Of a stretch of DNA of 64,000 nt, positions 24,426 to 36,195 are shown one piece after another. This stretch comes from Nymphaea colorata. Lineage: Eukaryota; Streptophyta; Magnoliopsida; Nymphaeales; Nymphaeaceae. The DNA lies in the NCBI RefSeq assembly GCF_008831285.2, contig NC_045138.2:15078571-15142570 (forward strand). The letters are read 5' to 3'. The notes under the pieces are model-generated. The model was not told the DNA's origin. It ran no database searches and saw only the letters and a program-made list of their open reading frames with translations. Numbering within the stretch: the stretch's first letter is position 1; the number at the start of each line of letters is the position of its first letter. The position numbers were made by a program, and so were the translations under genes.

Positions 24426-26969
24426 GCTATAGGGAAGACCTCTCCGTCTCCCTCCCCTTCGTTCGTGGTGATAGGCTTCTTGTAGAGCAGGCAGGCAGAA
24501 TATTCGATTTAAGCAGAAGTTTGTTGGTTCTACTTCGAACTACGGGCTGCAAATGGCTTGAATCCGAGTTAGGGGCATTGAGATGTAAAAGGTTTCCAAT
24601 ATCATCTCATACCTAATCTGACACAACGTTGATTGGTTATTTTGATAAGAAAATTGTGAATAAAAATTAACGACAGAATTTGAATTTACAGAATCAGAAG
24701 GACATTTGATTCCGATAAATATTCGAACTACGGCATGTTTTATGGAATATAGGAATCCAATTCTCCAGTGTCTATCATATTCGTCGAAACAAAAATTAAG
24801 ATATGATTACTAATTAAATTTGGATTTGCTATGTAGTTTCACATTTGAATTTGAATCTAAGTCTCATATTCAACTATGATAGGCTAAAAGACTGACGTGA
24901 TTACATCTGAACATCAGACTTGCGCTAGTCAGATGTGAATCCAAGAGCATCAAACGTGCATGTAGCTGTACATTTAAAAATTGAATTATGTTAATACATT
25001 TCAATAGTTTGATTGACAATAAGCACATGCGATTCAAATCCAATGCATTCACATGCAACCTGTTCATTCGTATCAAACTAACTTTTAATTAACTTTTGGA
25101 TGAGCAAAAAGTTAACAACCAATTACCTAGTTAAGAGGCCCAATGATCACCCTTTTCCCCTTTGCTTCTAAGGCCTTGAGTTGTATCAGTAATGACAGCA
25201 ATGCACCCTTTTAACTTATGTGCTACACTTCATTACTTAAGTTACTGCCCATGAGAATCAATCTAGAGATGTGCCTATTCACATGCCTCTAACCCGACTA
25301 GATGTGACCAACTAACTTTCAATTAACTTGCTCATATATTTATATCCGGATAATTCAGTTTCTACGACATGTTAAGCATGTAACAATTATCTTATGTGGA
25401 AAATAATTGCGACTAATCTTATATCAATGAGTGAGTACTTAAGAGTCTGAATGCTCCTATGCAACAATAAAATGCGAAACTACGAGATTTCGATTCCATG
25501 AAACTAGTATCGAGCAGGTTCTCTAATGTCTAAACCAAAAGGAAAGTATTATAGAACCGCAAGATCTCTATCTTGTGTCTGCTCATCCAAGTGTATGCTT
25601 CAAAAAAGTTTAATATAGTGGAAAAAAAGTCTTACTGGAAACTAAAACCATAAAAGACAGTGGATAATTCTTAACATAGAAGAAACAATTTCTAGATGCA
25701 ATATATCCGAATGTTTTTTACTCGATCTAAGTCGATTAGTTATCTCTTCGTTCTAGAATCACAAACTTGACAAGACTGAACTTTCTATGTCTTCTCGAGA
25801 GAAATTCGGGAAGTACGATTCTACCTCATTGAGATAAATTTTCATCAGTCATGCTCTGCTATTGCCAATAAGGTTGTCCTCATCAATGTAATCTGTCTTA
25901 TAGCATTGGCCGCACGTTCTCATCAATGTAATCTGGTACACCGCAGTTCCTGCAATTATGTATATTTGGACACGGTACTCATATCCATACATGTTCCATC
26001 TAGGATTTGGAATTTGTAGAAGAAAATACGTTTTAACTTTTGGTAATATATACAGTAAGATGCTGACAACTTTCGGAACAGAACTTGTTGCATGGAAGCA
26101 AAAAATCAATCACCACCACTGAGCCAAATATTCACTTTTTAGCAACAAAAGTGCTAAAGAAAGCATACATATTTTGCTTCTTAGAATGAATGCTAAAGCT
26201 TGATTGAGTTGATGAAACTCAAATCAAATAACTATTCTGCTCATTCATAAAATGAGTCGAGATTGAATTGCCCAGCCCCAAGCACCAACATGTTGGAATG
26301 CCGAATCCGTTTTCCTTGTTAGATCTTAGATCCACGGTTCTCAATGTAAAACGGATTTGAAAATCATGGACCCCAAACAAAGCTGGATTTCCTTGTAATT
26401 ATGGACCCCATATCAGAATCGGACCAAATAAATTGAGATGGGTGGAAAAAAAGATTTCCTCAAAGGTTTTTCCACGGCAAAAGTTCCGTTGTTTATTTTC
26501 CATCGGTTAAAAAAGATCCCAAATCGGTGAAGAAAAGAGAAACTCAATACGAAGTCAATGATTTTGGATTTAGATTTAAATTTGGATCTAGATTTGACAG
26601 GTTGAAAAGGGTTGATTTACACGCCTTCTCGACAGGATACTCGATTCAGTTTGCTACAACATTCATTCACGTCCATCCATTGCCAGTACAAACGATGAGT
26701 ACGTTGTTAATATTCTCAAAGACAATCATTATCAATAGAACAAAACCACCGGTATTCCGTGTGGACATGAAATCCGTTGAACCAATTTCAAAGAGAAAAT
26801 CCAGGTTGATTCAACAGCTAAATTCGAGTTCAATGTCCGAAGCTTTCGAAAGAGATTTTAATTATATCTGATTTTGACCGATATCCGGATCTGATATATA
26901 GAAAACCCAATTTAGTTATAAATTTCTTTATTCATCTTCGAATCTGACTCCCACTGCCATGAAACAACG
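24426..26969. other. Intergenic region between psiPPR and CLE-A
   Basis: AT-rich DNA with no supported gene. Bases about 24690-24900 resemble 57160-57370 in inverted orientation. A 17-base word, CTCATCAATGTAATCTG, occurs twice near 25880 and 25918. Recognisable collinear homology to the CLE-C upstream region begins near 26970. Confidence 0.5.
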
Positions 26970-27279
26970 CTGCATTCAGTCCACTAATGCACTCAATTGG
27001 GTTTTCTTTATCTCTGGAAATAGCAACATCGAATACCAGAGATCCGGATCGCGCATGTAACTTTGATGAGATTGATTGGTAATTAGATTCAACTTCAACT
27101 GAATTATTACGTATGATTAGGTTCCGATATTGTTCAGAAACAAATCTCCACAACAGATCTCCGATTAAATACGAGACTAAATCTGAAATGTAAAACAAAA
27201 TAAAACCACACAATTTACATCTGCGTCCCATCAAATATCAAATCACATCCGAAAAGTTAAATAAAATTATATGTGTTGA

Positions 27280-27769
27280 TAAGAAGGTGTATGGTGCCAT
27301 TGAGATCCAGGGCGGCGCGCTCGTAACGGAAACTGGCTGATCCGGATCCCGAGAGGGAGCAGAGCTCTCCGGTTTCGTCAAGGCAAAGATCCGGGCCGAC
27401 GTCAGCCGTCGGGGGAGTCCGAGGGATACGGGCGCCTCACCTTTCCTCTGCCCTATTAAACATTCCCACCCATCATATTCTTCGCACGCTCCGGCACAGA
27501 GCGGCGGAGGTCCACGTGGCGGTGGCGGCCGAGGGGTTCCGGACGGGACGCCCGGCGCCGGTGAATGATGATTTTTGCCAGCCCCCCACGAAATCATGGC
27601 CGAGCTTTCCCCTCCAGAACGGCTGCGGCAATCATGCCGTCCTCCTGAACCCCCCCCGCCCTCTCCACTATAAATGTTCTACTTCCATTTCTAGAAACAA
27701 CCACCGACCTTCCTCTCCCTCCGCCTCCTCCTTTCTCGACGGAAAAGTTTTGCTTTCTGTGTCGACGAC
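27280..27769 (+). promoter_or_regulatory. CLE-A promoter block, shared with CLE-C
   Basis: This GC-rich block of about 490 bases aligns by eye with 59018-59516 upstream of CLE-C, including GGGCGGCGCGCT, a GACGTCAGC (ACGT-core) site, CCCGGCGCCGGTGAATGATG-like sequence and the TATA box. Such conservation against an otherwise diverged background points to promoter function. CLE-B lacks the block. Confidence 0.6.
27669..27675 (+). promoter_or_regulatory. TATA box of CLE-A
   Basis: CCACTATAAAT lies 101 bases before the CLE-A ATG. The same sequence stands at the same distance before CLE-C. Confidence 0.65.
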
Positions 27770-28199
27770 ATGGCACGCCGCGGGACCGCGCTGCTCTTGG
27801 CGTTTCTCGTGGCCCTGAGTCTTCTTCTAGATGGTGGCAATGGTGAGTTTACGCTCTCCCTGTCTCTTTCCTTCCCTAGTGAAGGAATATTCAACGTTCC
27901 TTCTTCTCAAGAGTTGGTCTGAGTGTCTAAAAGCGAGTGAATGATTTTTGACATGGTTTCTTTTTGCTGTTTGGCGTCTACTTCTGATCGAATTTCTACT
28001 TTAACTTCATTGCTTATCTCTGTTGACTGTGGTTGTAACAGGGGCAAGAGGAGCAGCTGTTCATGGGTTTGGAGCTCCGAAGCTAAGGAGAGCAGCAGGA
28101 AACATGGGAAAGACTGAAGAGTGGCTGCTGAGGCAGGTCCCTTCTGGTCCGGACCCTCTTCATCATAATGGTAGCCCGAGGAAGCCCCAGACTCCTTGA
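27770..28199 (+). CDS. CLE peptide precursor, CLAVATA3-like (CLE-A)
   Basis: Exons 27770-27842 and 28042-28199 (GT..AG, phase 1 intron) give a 76-residue precursor. Residues 1-24 are a signal peptide (MARRGTALLLAFLVALSLLL...). A variable Ala/Gly/Arg-rich stretch follows, then the CLE motif RQVPSGPDPLHH (55-66) and a ten-residue tail, NGSPRKPQTP. The motif differs from the Arabidopsis CLV3 peptide RTVPSGPDPLHH at one residue, as recalled, and has the Asp8 typical of CLV3 rather than the common Asn8. A tail after the motif is also a CLV3 trait. The mature, probably hydroxylated 12-13-mer would be secreted and perceived by CLV1/BAM-type LRR kinases; a role in meristem-size control is inferred from the family. 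Copies B and C are below. Confidence 0.88.
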
Positions 28200-28528
28200 T
28201 ATCGTTTTTCCATAGCGTCGGTTCGCCCTCTGCGGCTCACAATTTCACCTTTTTCTTGGTGCGGCTAATCTTTGTGATGGGAAATCTTATATAATATATA
28301 CACATGAATGGACGTGTAGCTCTGTGGCCTTGGTTCACAAGTTAAGCGTACGTACCGGTGACTTTGTGGATCATCGTCGTCGATATATATGTAATATGTA
28401 CGTAGGAAATTGACGTATTAAAGGAGAAGATGGCCATGTTCTGCCTCTTTTGATGTAATGCTTTTGCACCCTCGTTTTCATAATGAAAATTTAATGTGTA
28501 AATGATCTTAGCCGTCTATCTTTCTTTC

Positions 28529-28585
<57 letters not shown>

Positions 28586-29100
28586 GGCCTGTTTATATCC
28601 TTGAGTGGAGTGATTGTCCTTGCACCTCTAGAAGCACTTCGTGCGTTTATAGTTCGATTGGGGTTTGCAGCTTTTCTCTTGCTTACGTTGTTAGCAGCAG
28701 AGGTTCCCACAGTTCTGGAATTTCCATACCAAACTTAAAAGTTTTATTGATAATGGTCAAAGCATAGTCCCTCCCATTCCATCCATCCATGCTGACAAAA
28801 ATTTCAGTTAGTAATGAGCAGAATTACTTTATCTTGGATTGTTATCGTATTCATTAGTTATCGTTACTTTTTTCTAGTGGGTAAGGCATCAGTGGGCGCA
28901 AGCACAAGTTTATGAAACTTGCATATCTTATAAGAGGAAAAAAAAAAGTAAATTTTCAAAATTTTATTAATAGCTACCTTAATAGAAATCATCTCATGAA
29001 TTCGGTTTCTTTCTAATATTATATGACAATTGTGGTCTTGTCGTGTATTAATCTTTTGCTTGTCCTTGAGAAAGTCCTGTATTTTCAAAATTCTTTACGT
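28200..29100. other. CLE-A 3' region with microsatellite
   Basis: The 3' flank (GATATCGTTTTTCCATAGCG onward) is strongly conserved with CLE-B and less so with CLE-C. A (TA)n(GA)n tract lies at 28533-28586; CLE-B has the same compound tract at the matching place, CLE-C does not. No gene was seen. Confidence 0.6.
28533..28586. repeat. (TA)n(GA)n microsatellite downstream of CLE-A
   Basis: TA repeats pass directly into GA repeats. The orthologous tract after CLE-B is at 33818-33870, which supports a common origin of the A and B units. Confidence 0.95.
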
Positions 29101-29149
29101 CTGTAAAATATAAGTGAAGAACAAACTTCTGTTAACAAATTAACGTTAA

Positions 29150-30060
29150 TGATCAGACTAAAATGGGTTAAGTCGCAAAGGTAGAATCTTGGTCGCCCGT
29201 AACTTAATAATGAACCTGAGGATCATCCAAATGGGAGAGAGGCAGTCTGTCGATGCTTTTTTTGATGGGTATGGGTGATTTACGTGAAAGATCTGTCAGA
29301 GATTACGGCAGAATCTTTCTTTTACGTTTATCGGTGACAGGATCATGCAGGGAAGAAGATTTGCTTTCAATTAACTCGGTGTCAGATCTTCGAGAACGCA
29401 AAATTCATAACGCCGGCCGCATTAATTTAACAGCTTCAAACCAGAAGACGACGCATTACTCGATGTTTAATGTGATCAGAGACGTAGCTGATTTAACGGC
29501 GACCAACTAATTCTTATAAATCTATAAATTGCTTGAATTGAACGCATACTTAAGACTAAATATCACTTCATACGTACGATTAAGAGTCATGGACACACAA
29601 CCCTCTCGTGCAAAACTTTTTCATGGATCGCATGTCACGATCCGTCCTTCGAAAACAATAATTGCTAGATTCTCGACAAGTGTTTTTGCCGTTTGGGCAC
29701 AAGTGTCCTGCGTTTGGGGCAGTGACCTACACTTGACGTCACGAGGGATACGGACCCGATGGGGCTCTTAACGGACTCTTCAGCGTACGAAGAGCAGGAC
29801 AAAAAAGGGTATTTCGGTAAATGAGCACGTCCCGGCACCCCATAATTCGGAAGAAGGGCGGGAGCGGCATCTCTGGTTAGTGTTTGTAAGGCGACGGCGG
29901 TACAGTTGGCCGAGGGTTAGATCCGGATCCTGATGTTTGATTGAAACCTTTCGGGTCCAATTTGTAATCATCAACGTTGGATCTCCAGCCCCTGCCTGTT
30001 GGACATGGGCAGATGGAAGATTAAAGCACCAACACAAAAAAAAAAGGAAAAGGGATGATG
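29150..30060. promoter_or_regulatory. Conserved spacer block, copy A
   Basis: This roughly 900-base block recurs at 34420-35335 (B) and, more diverged, at 61490-62320 (C). It is more conserved than the surrounding spacer. It contains TTGACGTCACG (bZIP-type palindrome, intact in A and C, TTGCCGTCACG in B), GCCGTTTGGGCAC and AGATCCGGATCCTGATG. A short minus-strand frame with KVSIKHQDPDLTLGQL stays open in all three copies. It may be a distal promoter of the downstream LEA2 gene or the remains of an unrecognised gene. Confidence 0.45.
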
Positions 30061-30230
30061 TTACGGGCCCGGGACGCTGGGGAGTTCGGATCGGATGGAG
30101 CGTTTGTTACTCTTTCATGAATTTGCTTCATAAACTAGATCAGATTCTCTTAAAATTGTTACTCAATGTTTCATGATTCTACTTTAATATTTAGGACAGG
30201 TTTACGATGAAGTAACAAGTTGTCGTTGTT

Positions 30231-30757
30231 GCTAAAAAATGTCTCTTATGGTTATCGAGAATTTGGATCTCTCTTGCATGTCTTTTGTTTCTCCAAAATT
30301 CAGTCAACTTCATTAAATGCAATGTTTTCCAAGTTCTTTTTTTTTTTGTTTTTCTTTTTTCCAACTTTCACTTCATGTAGTGTTTCCTTTAGACGGCAAA
30401 CTGTTTAAACTTAATTTTGAGTTCACTCCCGCCTAGCTTTCAACATCTTTCATTCATTTAAATATTTGGTATCTAAGGATGTCAATAGATTGGGTTTGAA
30501 ATGGATGCAACGTTTACCATATCTAATTTTTCGAATGTTCAATACAAATAAACAAAAGTTTATCCCATTTCCAAATCCGATTTTTAGATTAGCGATTCCA
30601 ATCAGACTTTTATTTTCATATCTGAATCTCATTTTGAACACCCAACTAAATATGAACCGCAATATGATGGGTTAAGAACCTACCTTGAAAATGTAACTAG
30701 AATATTGGATGTTTATTTGAAACTCCGTTCAACACAATCAACTACTTGTTTAAAAAT
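30231..30757. other. About 520-bp segment present in unit A, absent from unit B
   Basis: Units A and B align up to ...GTTGTTGCTAAA and again from TGAACCGGAATCGG. Between these points A has roughly 520 extra bases, while B has about ten. The segment is AT-rich with no terminal repeats or coding features I can see. It could be an insertion in A or a deletion in B. Confidence 0.55.
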
Positions 30758-31489
30758 GAACCGGAATCGGAAAAAATGCTGTTTTCTTAAATTCAAATCT
30801 AATCCAATTTTTTAATCAAATGTTAAACCTTTTTTGTTACATAACCCACTTTTTTGTATCAGATCGATGGGATATCTGATTCAAGTAGAAGCTTCTTCTT
30901 ACATCTTCTGTATAAATACATTGAAAGTGGAAAAGTAGTTTGCACAGTTCCTGGAAAAACAGTTTGTGGGAATCTACCAAGTCAACCTTCGTATCATTTC
31001 TGCGTTCCAAGAGTACAATTTCCATGTTTTTTTTTTCTATGCTCACTGAAATAAGTTTTTAGAATATATACCGAAGAGGAGGGAAGCTTTATGGACGGTC
31101 ATAATCCACCAATAGTGTCTAACATAACTGTAGAGCTGTCGAATTTTAGCGGTTATTAGTAGACTCCACTTGCTTTTCAACTATTGTTATTATATATATA
31201 TATATACCCATAGATTCCATTATCTTCCTGTCAGCCAGAATTGACATCTTCTGTACACCAGTGAATTATGAAATATGATTTCAGAAATCCTGCGCATCCA
31301 AACCAGGTGCTCCCTGGCTTCTCCAACCCAACTTATGATGTTGCCCTTCATTTTAATTCTACTCCACACCACCTCTTCTGGCTATACTCATTTCATTGAT
31401 TCATTCCTTGCAAATATTTCTCCTCTCTTGGGTTTCCAAAAGATTCATGCCAAGTTATCAAGGGGCACGTCCAAAGGCAAGCCAACCCA

Positions 31490-32242
31490 ATGAAGCACAG
31501 CAGCAGGCCACAGCAAGCTACTGCAGTTTCTGCAAGCGAACACCACAACCATCAATTGTACCATGAGCCCAGTGACAACTGCTATGTGAAATTCAACGGC
31601 AGCCATGGACGGATCCTCAGCCTCTTGCTCAAGTTTGTTCTTGCCTTCTCTGTCATCCTCTGCTTTGGTGATCCGATTGCCGTGCTCCTTCTCAGACCAG
31701 CCATGGTTGAGGTCAGCTTTGAGAAGGCATCACTAACAAAGTTCAGCATCACCAACAAGAACATCCTGAATTTCAATCTTGCTTTGGATGTCAGAGTGAG
31801 GAGCCCCAACAAGAAAATTGGCATCTATTATGAAAGCCTTGAAGCAGTTGCTTTCCACAGGGGCGAGCGGCTTGGTTCGGTTTCGGTGCGGAGTTTCTAT
31901 CAAGAGCTTGAAAACACGACGTAAGTTCACCCTGTATTTAGGGGCCACTTACCGGCCGGTCACTATGTTGTGGTTGAAGATAGGGCTTTTAGTGCAGGGA
32001 GATATGAACCGGAGGTGAATTGCCCTTTGTTGATTCACTTGGGCTCTGTAACTTCATCAAAAAATGCAGAGCTCAAATGGTCAAGATGTGAGGCTGAATT
32101 TCACCCTCTGATTTTTTCCCCTCGGATTCTAAGCTATATTGTCCCCTTCACGTTGGTTGTATTATATTTGTTGGTACCGGGTTTTGTACATTTTATACGA
32201 TTGAGTCTTGGAGGAAAAAGGAAAGTACCGTTCAAGCTTTGA
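31490..32242 (+). pseudogene. LEA2/NHL pseudogene (LEA2-A)
   Basis: This copy is nearly identical to the intact gene at 36196-37014. It opens with MKHSSRPQQATAVSASEHHN and keeps the membrane segment and the LEA2 core with SPNKKIGIYYES. Relative to the B copy, the codon TAT (Tyr) after ENTT is TAA, which ends the protein at 144 residues. About 74 bases are missing soon after (CCGGCCGGTC joined to TTGTGGTTG), shifting the frame. The upstream in-frame start used by copy B (MPSD...) is out of frame here because of one extra G. Coding sequence resumes up to the stop at 32242. A shortened membrane-anchored product remains possible, but loss of half the LEA2 domain argues for a pseudogene. Confidence 0.85.
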
Positions 32243-32411
32243 ATGAAAGGCTTGTGAGTTCAAGTTGAAGAACGTAAAGAGCTGGACGCATGTTCCTGCA
32301 TCCTTAACTAATCGGTGTAATTCCGCCTAGCCCCTGTTTGCTGATCACGAAAATGTAAAACAAAGATGTAAAGTGTATCGAGAAAATGTAAAACTTCGAG
32401 AAAATCTAACT

Positions 32412-32730
32412 GAAATTTGGGTGGCGATAATGACGTGTATGGATTGTCCTCCTCTTAAGAAGCGATGAAGACAAGTTAGGCATTCAGGTTGAGATCTGTT
32501 CTAAGACAGATGAGTATGGCCATGAAGTCCGGATGTCACAAAAGATGGTGTTTTCCTGCCACAGGTTTGTCCTTTTTTCTTAATGCAAGAAAGTAGACAC
32601 AACTAAGACAAATGAGGAAAAGTGCTACTTCTTTTGAAGTACGTTCTGGTTGAGAGAACGAACACGAGCTGTGGGGGCTGTTGACTGATGTTCTGGGCTG
32701 TCTGTTTATTCTTTTGTAAGATGCTTACCC
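32412..32730 (+). other. Conserved module downstream of psiLEA2-A
   Basis: This stretch aligns with 37254-37620 behind LEA2-B. Open pieces such as EICSKTDEYGHEVRMSQKMV are shared, but the terminal open frame seen in B is interrupted by a TGA here. See the B copy. Confidence 0.4.
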
Positions 32731-32781
32731 TTTATGTGTTTGTTCTTCTTAACAAAAGAACCAGGGATCTATATATGTTCA

Positions 32782-33025
32782 TGTTAAGGAAAGATGTCAA
32801 CGGATGAAGATTGGCTACCGTGTGAAGAATCATCTTATCTTATTAAGGAAAGAGATGTCAACGGTTAAAGATTGGCAATCAAGGATTTACCCTGTCAAGA
32901 ATCTTCTAATATTACCATATGTATAGCAGCCTTGTAACATTGTACTGTGTACAACCTTATTGCCAAATAACTCCACTTTGTAACGTGTAATCAATACATT
33001 ATATAATCTAAAGAATACTCTTGCA
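32782..33025. mobile_element. LTR-like fossil, possible solo LTR (copia-type) at the A/B junction
   Basis: A segment of about 244 bases starts TGTTAAGG and ends CTTGCA, with TG..CA termini and the AT-rich, TGTAACATTGTA-like interior typical of short copia-type LTRs. No target-site duplication is visible. It lies exactly between the end of homology in unit A and the start of unit B, so it may be a solo LTR whose flank was lost in the rearrangement. No internal coding region is present. Age cannot be judged from one copy. Confidence 0.35.
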
Positions 33026-33100
33026 AAAAAAACGCCTACCTTCCTCTCCCTCCGCCTTCTCCCTTCTTGACGGAAAGGTTTTGCTTTCTGTGTCGACGAC

Positions 33101-33532
33101 ATGGCACGAGGCCGGACCGTGCTGCTCTTGGCGTTTCTCGTGGCCCTGAGTCTTCTTGTAGATGGTGGCAATGGTGAGATTGCGCTCTTTCCGTCTCTTT
33201 CCATCCCGAGTGAAGGAATATTCAACGTTCCTTCTTCTCAAGAGTTGGTCTGAGTGTCTAAAAGGGAGTGAATGATTTTTTACATGCTTTTTGGTGTTTG
33301 GCGTCTACTTCTGTTCGAATTCCTACTTTAACTTCATTGCCTGGCTCTATTGACTGTGGTTCTTACAGGGGCAAGAGAAGCAGCTGTTCATGGGTTTGGA
33401 TCTCCGAACGTAGGGAGAGCAGCAGGAAGCATGCGAAAGACAGAAGAGCGGCAGCTGTCGCAGGTCCCTTCTGGTCCAAACCCTCTTCATCATAATGATA
33501 ATGGTAGCCCGAGGAAGCCGCAGACTCCTTGA
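33101..33532 (+). CDS. CLE peptide precursor, CLAVATA3-like (CLE-B)
   Basis: Exons 33101-33173 and 33369-33532 give 78 residues, with the same phase 1 intron as CLE-A and a near-identical signal peptide (MARGRTVLLLAFLVALSLLV). The CLE motif is SQVPSGPNPLHH (55-66): the Arg that normally opens the peptide is Ser, and position 8 is Asn. The tail has two extra residues (NDNGSPRKPQTP). The first Arg matters for processing and receptor binding in known CLE peptides, so this copy may be altered in activity. Homology to CLE-A starts only about 70 bases before the ATG, so the TATA box and GC-rich promoter of A and C are absent; an LTR-like piece and the 3' flank of psiLEA2-A lie upstream instead. It may be weakly expressed, differently expressed or silent. 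Confidence 0.8.
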
Positions 33533-33838
33533 TATCGTTTTTCCATAGCGTCAGTTCGCCTTCTACGGCTCACAATTTCACCCTTTTCTCGGTGCGCCAA
33601 ATCTTTGTGATGGGAAATTTTAGTTAATAAATGGACGTGTGGCTCTGTAGTCATTTATTTTAGTTAATAATTTATTTTAGTTAATAAATGGACGTGTGGC
33701 TCTGTGTTCTTGGCTGACAAGAAATCGAGCGTTCGTACCGGTGACTTTGTGTAGCATCGTTTTCATAATGAAAATTTAAAGCGTAGATGATCTTTGCCGT
33801 CTATCTTTCTTGTCTTTTATATATATATATATATATAT

Positions 33839-33870
<32 letters not shown>

Positions 33871-34400
33871 CCTTCATATTTGGGATTTGCAGCTTTTCTC
33901 TTGCCTACGTTTCTAGCGGCAGGGTTTCTCACAGTACTGGAAATTCCAGACCAAACTAAAGTTTAAGTTTTGATGATGGACACAGCATAGTCCCTCCCAT
34001 TCCATCCGTCCATGATCCAAACATAGTGTGAGCTGACAAAAAATTCAGTTAATAAGCAATAATTAGCAGAATTACTTCATCTTGGATTGTTATCGTATTG
34101 ATTAGTTCTCGTTACTCTTTTCTAGTGGGTAAGGCATCAATGTGTGCAAGGCAAGTTTATGAAATTTGTATATCCTTTATAAGAGAAAAAAATGTAAATA
34201 TTCCAAATTTAATTAACAGCTATCTTAATATAAGTCATCTCATGAATTTGGTTTCTTTCTAATATTATATAACAAATTGTGCTATTATCGTGTATTAATC
34301 TTTTGCTTGTGCTCGAGAAAGCCTCTCTATATTTTCAAAATTCTTTACGGATGTACAATATAAGTGAAGATCAAACTTCTGTCAACAAATTAACCTTAAT
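33533..34400. other. CLE-B 3' region
   Basis: Conserved with the CLE-A 3' flank. It has a duplicated stretch (ATTTTAGTTAATAAATGGAC with GTGTGGCTCTGT, near 33624-33704) and the (TA)n(GA)n tract at 33818-33870. No gene was seen. Confidence 0.55.
33818..33870. repeat. (TA)n(GA)n microsatellite downstream of CLE-B
   Basis: The compound tract occupies the same relative place as the one after CLE-A. Confidence 0.95.
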
Positions 34401-34419
34401 GATCAGACTAACATGGCTC

Positions 34420-35335
34420 AGGTCCCAAAGGTAGAACCTTGATCGCCCATAACTTAATAATGAACCTGAGGAAATTAAACTCTGATCAAACCCATCCAAA
34501 TGGGAGAGAGAGGCAGATTAAGGCCAGTGTGTCGACGCTTTTTTTTTATGGGTATGGGTTATTTACGTGAAAGATCGGTTCAGAGATTACGGCAGAATCT
34601 TTCTTCTGCGTTTATCGGTGACAGGATCATGAAGGGAAGAAGATTTGCTTTCAATTAACTCTGGGTGTCAGATCTTCGGGAACGCAGAAAACGTAACGCC
34701 GGCCGCTTCTTCTTCCTGTCATTAATTTAACAGCTTCAAGTTCAAACCAGAAGACGACGCAGTACTCCATGTTTAATGTGATGCGAGAAGTAGCTAATTT
34801 AACGACGACCAACTTCTTCTTAAGACTAAATATCGTTTCATACGTACGATTAAGAGTTGCGGACACACAATCCTCTCGGACAAAACTTTTTCCTGGATCG
34901 CATCTCACGATCCGTCCTTCGAAAACAATAATTGCTCGATATGTTATTCTCGATGAAATGTTTTTGCCGTTTGGGCACGAGTGTCCCGCGTTTGGGGCAG
35001 TGTCCTACACTTGCCGTCACGAGGGATACGGGACCGATGGGGCTCTTAACGGACTCTCGAGTGTACGAAGAGCAGGACAATAAAAGGGTATTTTGGTAAA
35101 TGGGGAGGACTGAGCATCGCTTAATTAGGAAGAAGAGCGGGAGCGGGAGCGGCATCTCTGGTTCGTGTTTGTAAGGCGACGGCGGTACAGTTGGCCGAGG
35201 GTCAGATCCGGATCCTGATGTTTGATTGAAACCTTTCGGGTCCAACCCGTAATCATCATCGCTGGATCTCCAGCCCTGCCTGTTGGACTTGGGCAGATGG
35301 AAGATTAAAGCACAAAAAAAAAAGAGAAGGGAAGA
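34420..35335. promoter_or_regulatory. Conserved spacer block, copy B
   Basis: Counterpart of 29150-30060 and 61490-62320. The ACGT palindrome is altered to TTGCCGTCACG. The minus-strand frame with KVSIKHQDPDLTLGQL is open here too. Confidence 0.45.
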
Positions 35336-36195
35336 TGTGACGGGCCAGGGACGCTGGGGCGTTCGGATCGGATCGAGTCATAGGAAGAGTTGTTTCTATT
35401 TCATGAATTTGCTTTATAAATTAGGTCAGATTCTCTTAAAATTGTAACACATTGTTTCATGATTCTATTTTAATATTTAAGACAGTTTTATGACACAGTA
35501 GCAAGTTGTTATTGTTGCTAAATTGCTACATATGAACCGGAATCGGAACAAATGCCGTTTTCTTAAATTCAAATCTAAAAAATGTTAAAAACTTTTTTTG
35601 TCCACATCCCACTTTTTTGAATCAATTCGATGGGATATCTAATTCACATAAAAACTTCTTCTTACATCTTCTGTAAGAATACATTAAAAGTGAACAAGTA
35701 GTTTGCACCGTTCCTGGAAAATGAATTTGTGGGAATCTACCGAGTCAACCTTCGTATCATTTCTAAGTTTCAAGAGTACAATTTCCATAATTTTCAATGC
35801 TCTCTGAAATAAGTTTTTAGAATATATACCGAAGAGGAGCGCAGCTTTATGGACGGTCATAATCCACCAGTAGTGCCTAACATGTCTGTTGAGCTGTCGA
35901 TTTTTAGCGGTTATTGGTAGACTCCACTTGCTTTTCAACTATTGTTATTATATATATATATATACCCATAGATTCCATTATCTTCCTGTAAGCCAGAATT
36001 GACATCTTCTGTATACCAGTGAATTATGAAATATGATTTCAGAAATCCTGCGCATCCAAACCATGTGCTCCCTGGCTTCCCCAATCCAACTTATGGTGTT
36101 GCCTTTCATTTTAATTGTACTTTTCTGGCTATATACTCATTTCATTGATTCATTCCTCGGAAACATTTCTCCTCTCTTGGGTTTCCAAAGGATTC

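Noticed and set aside
26527-26871. 114-codon plus-strand frame
   Set aside because: Composition follows the AT-rich repeat DNA around it; no protein features.
36115-36195. Longer LEA2-B start at 36115
   Set aside because: The codon at 36115 is TTG; the first in-frame ATG is 36196.
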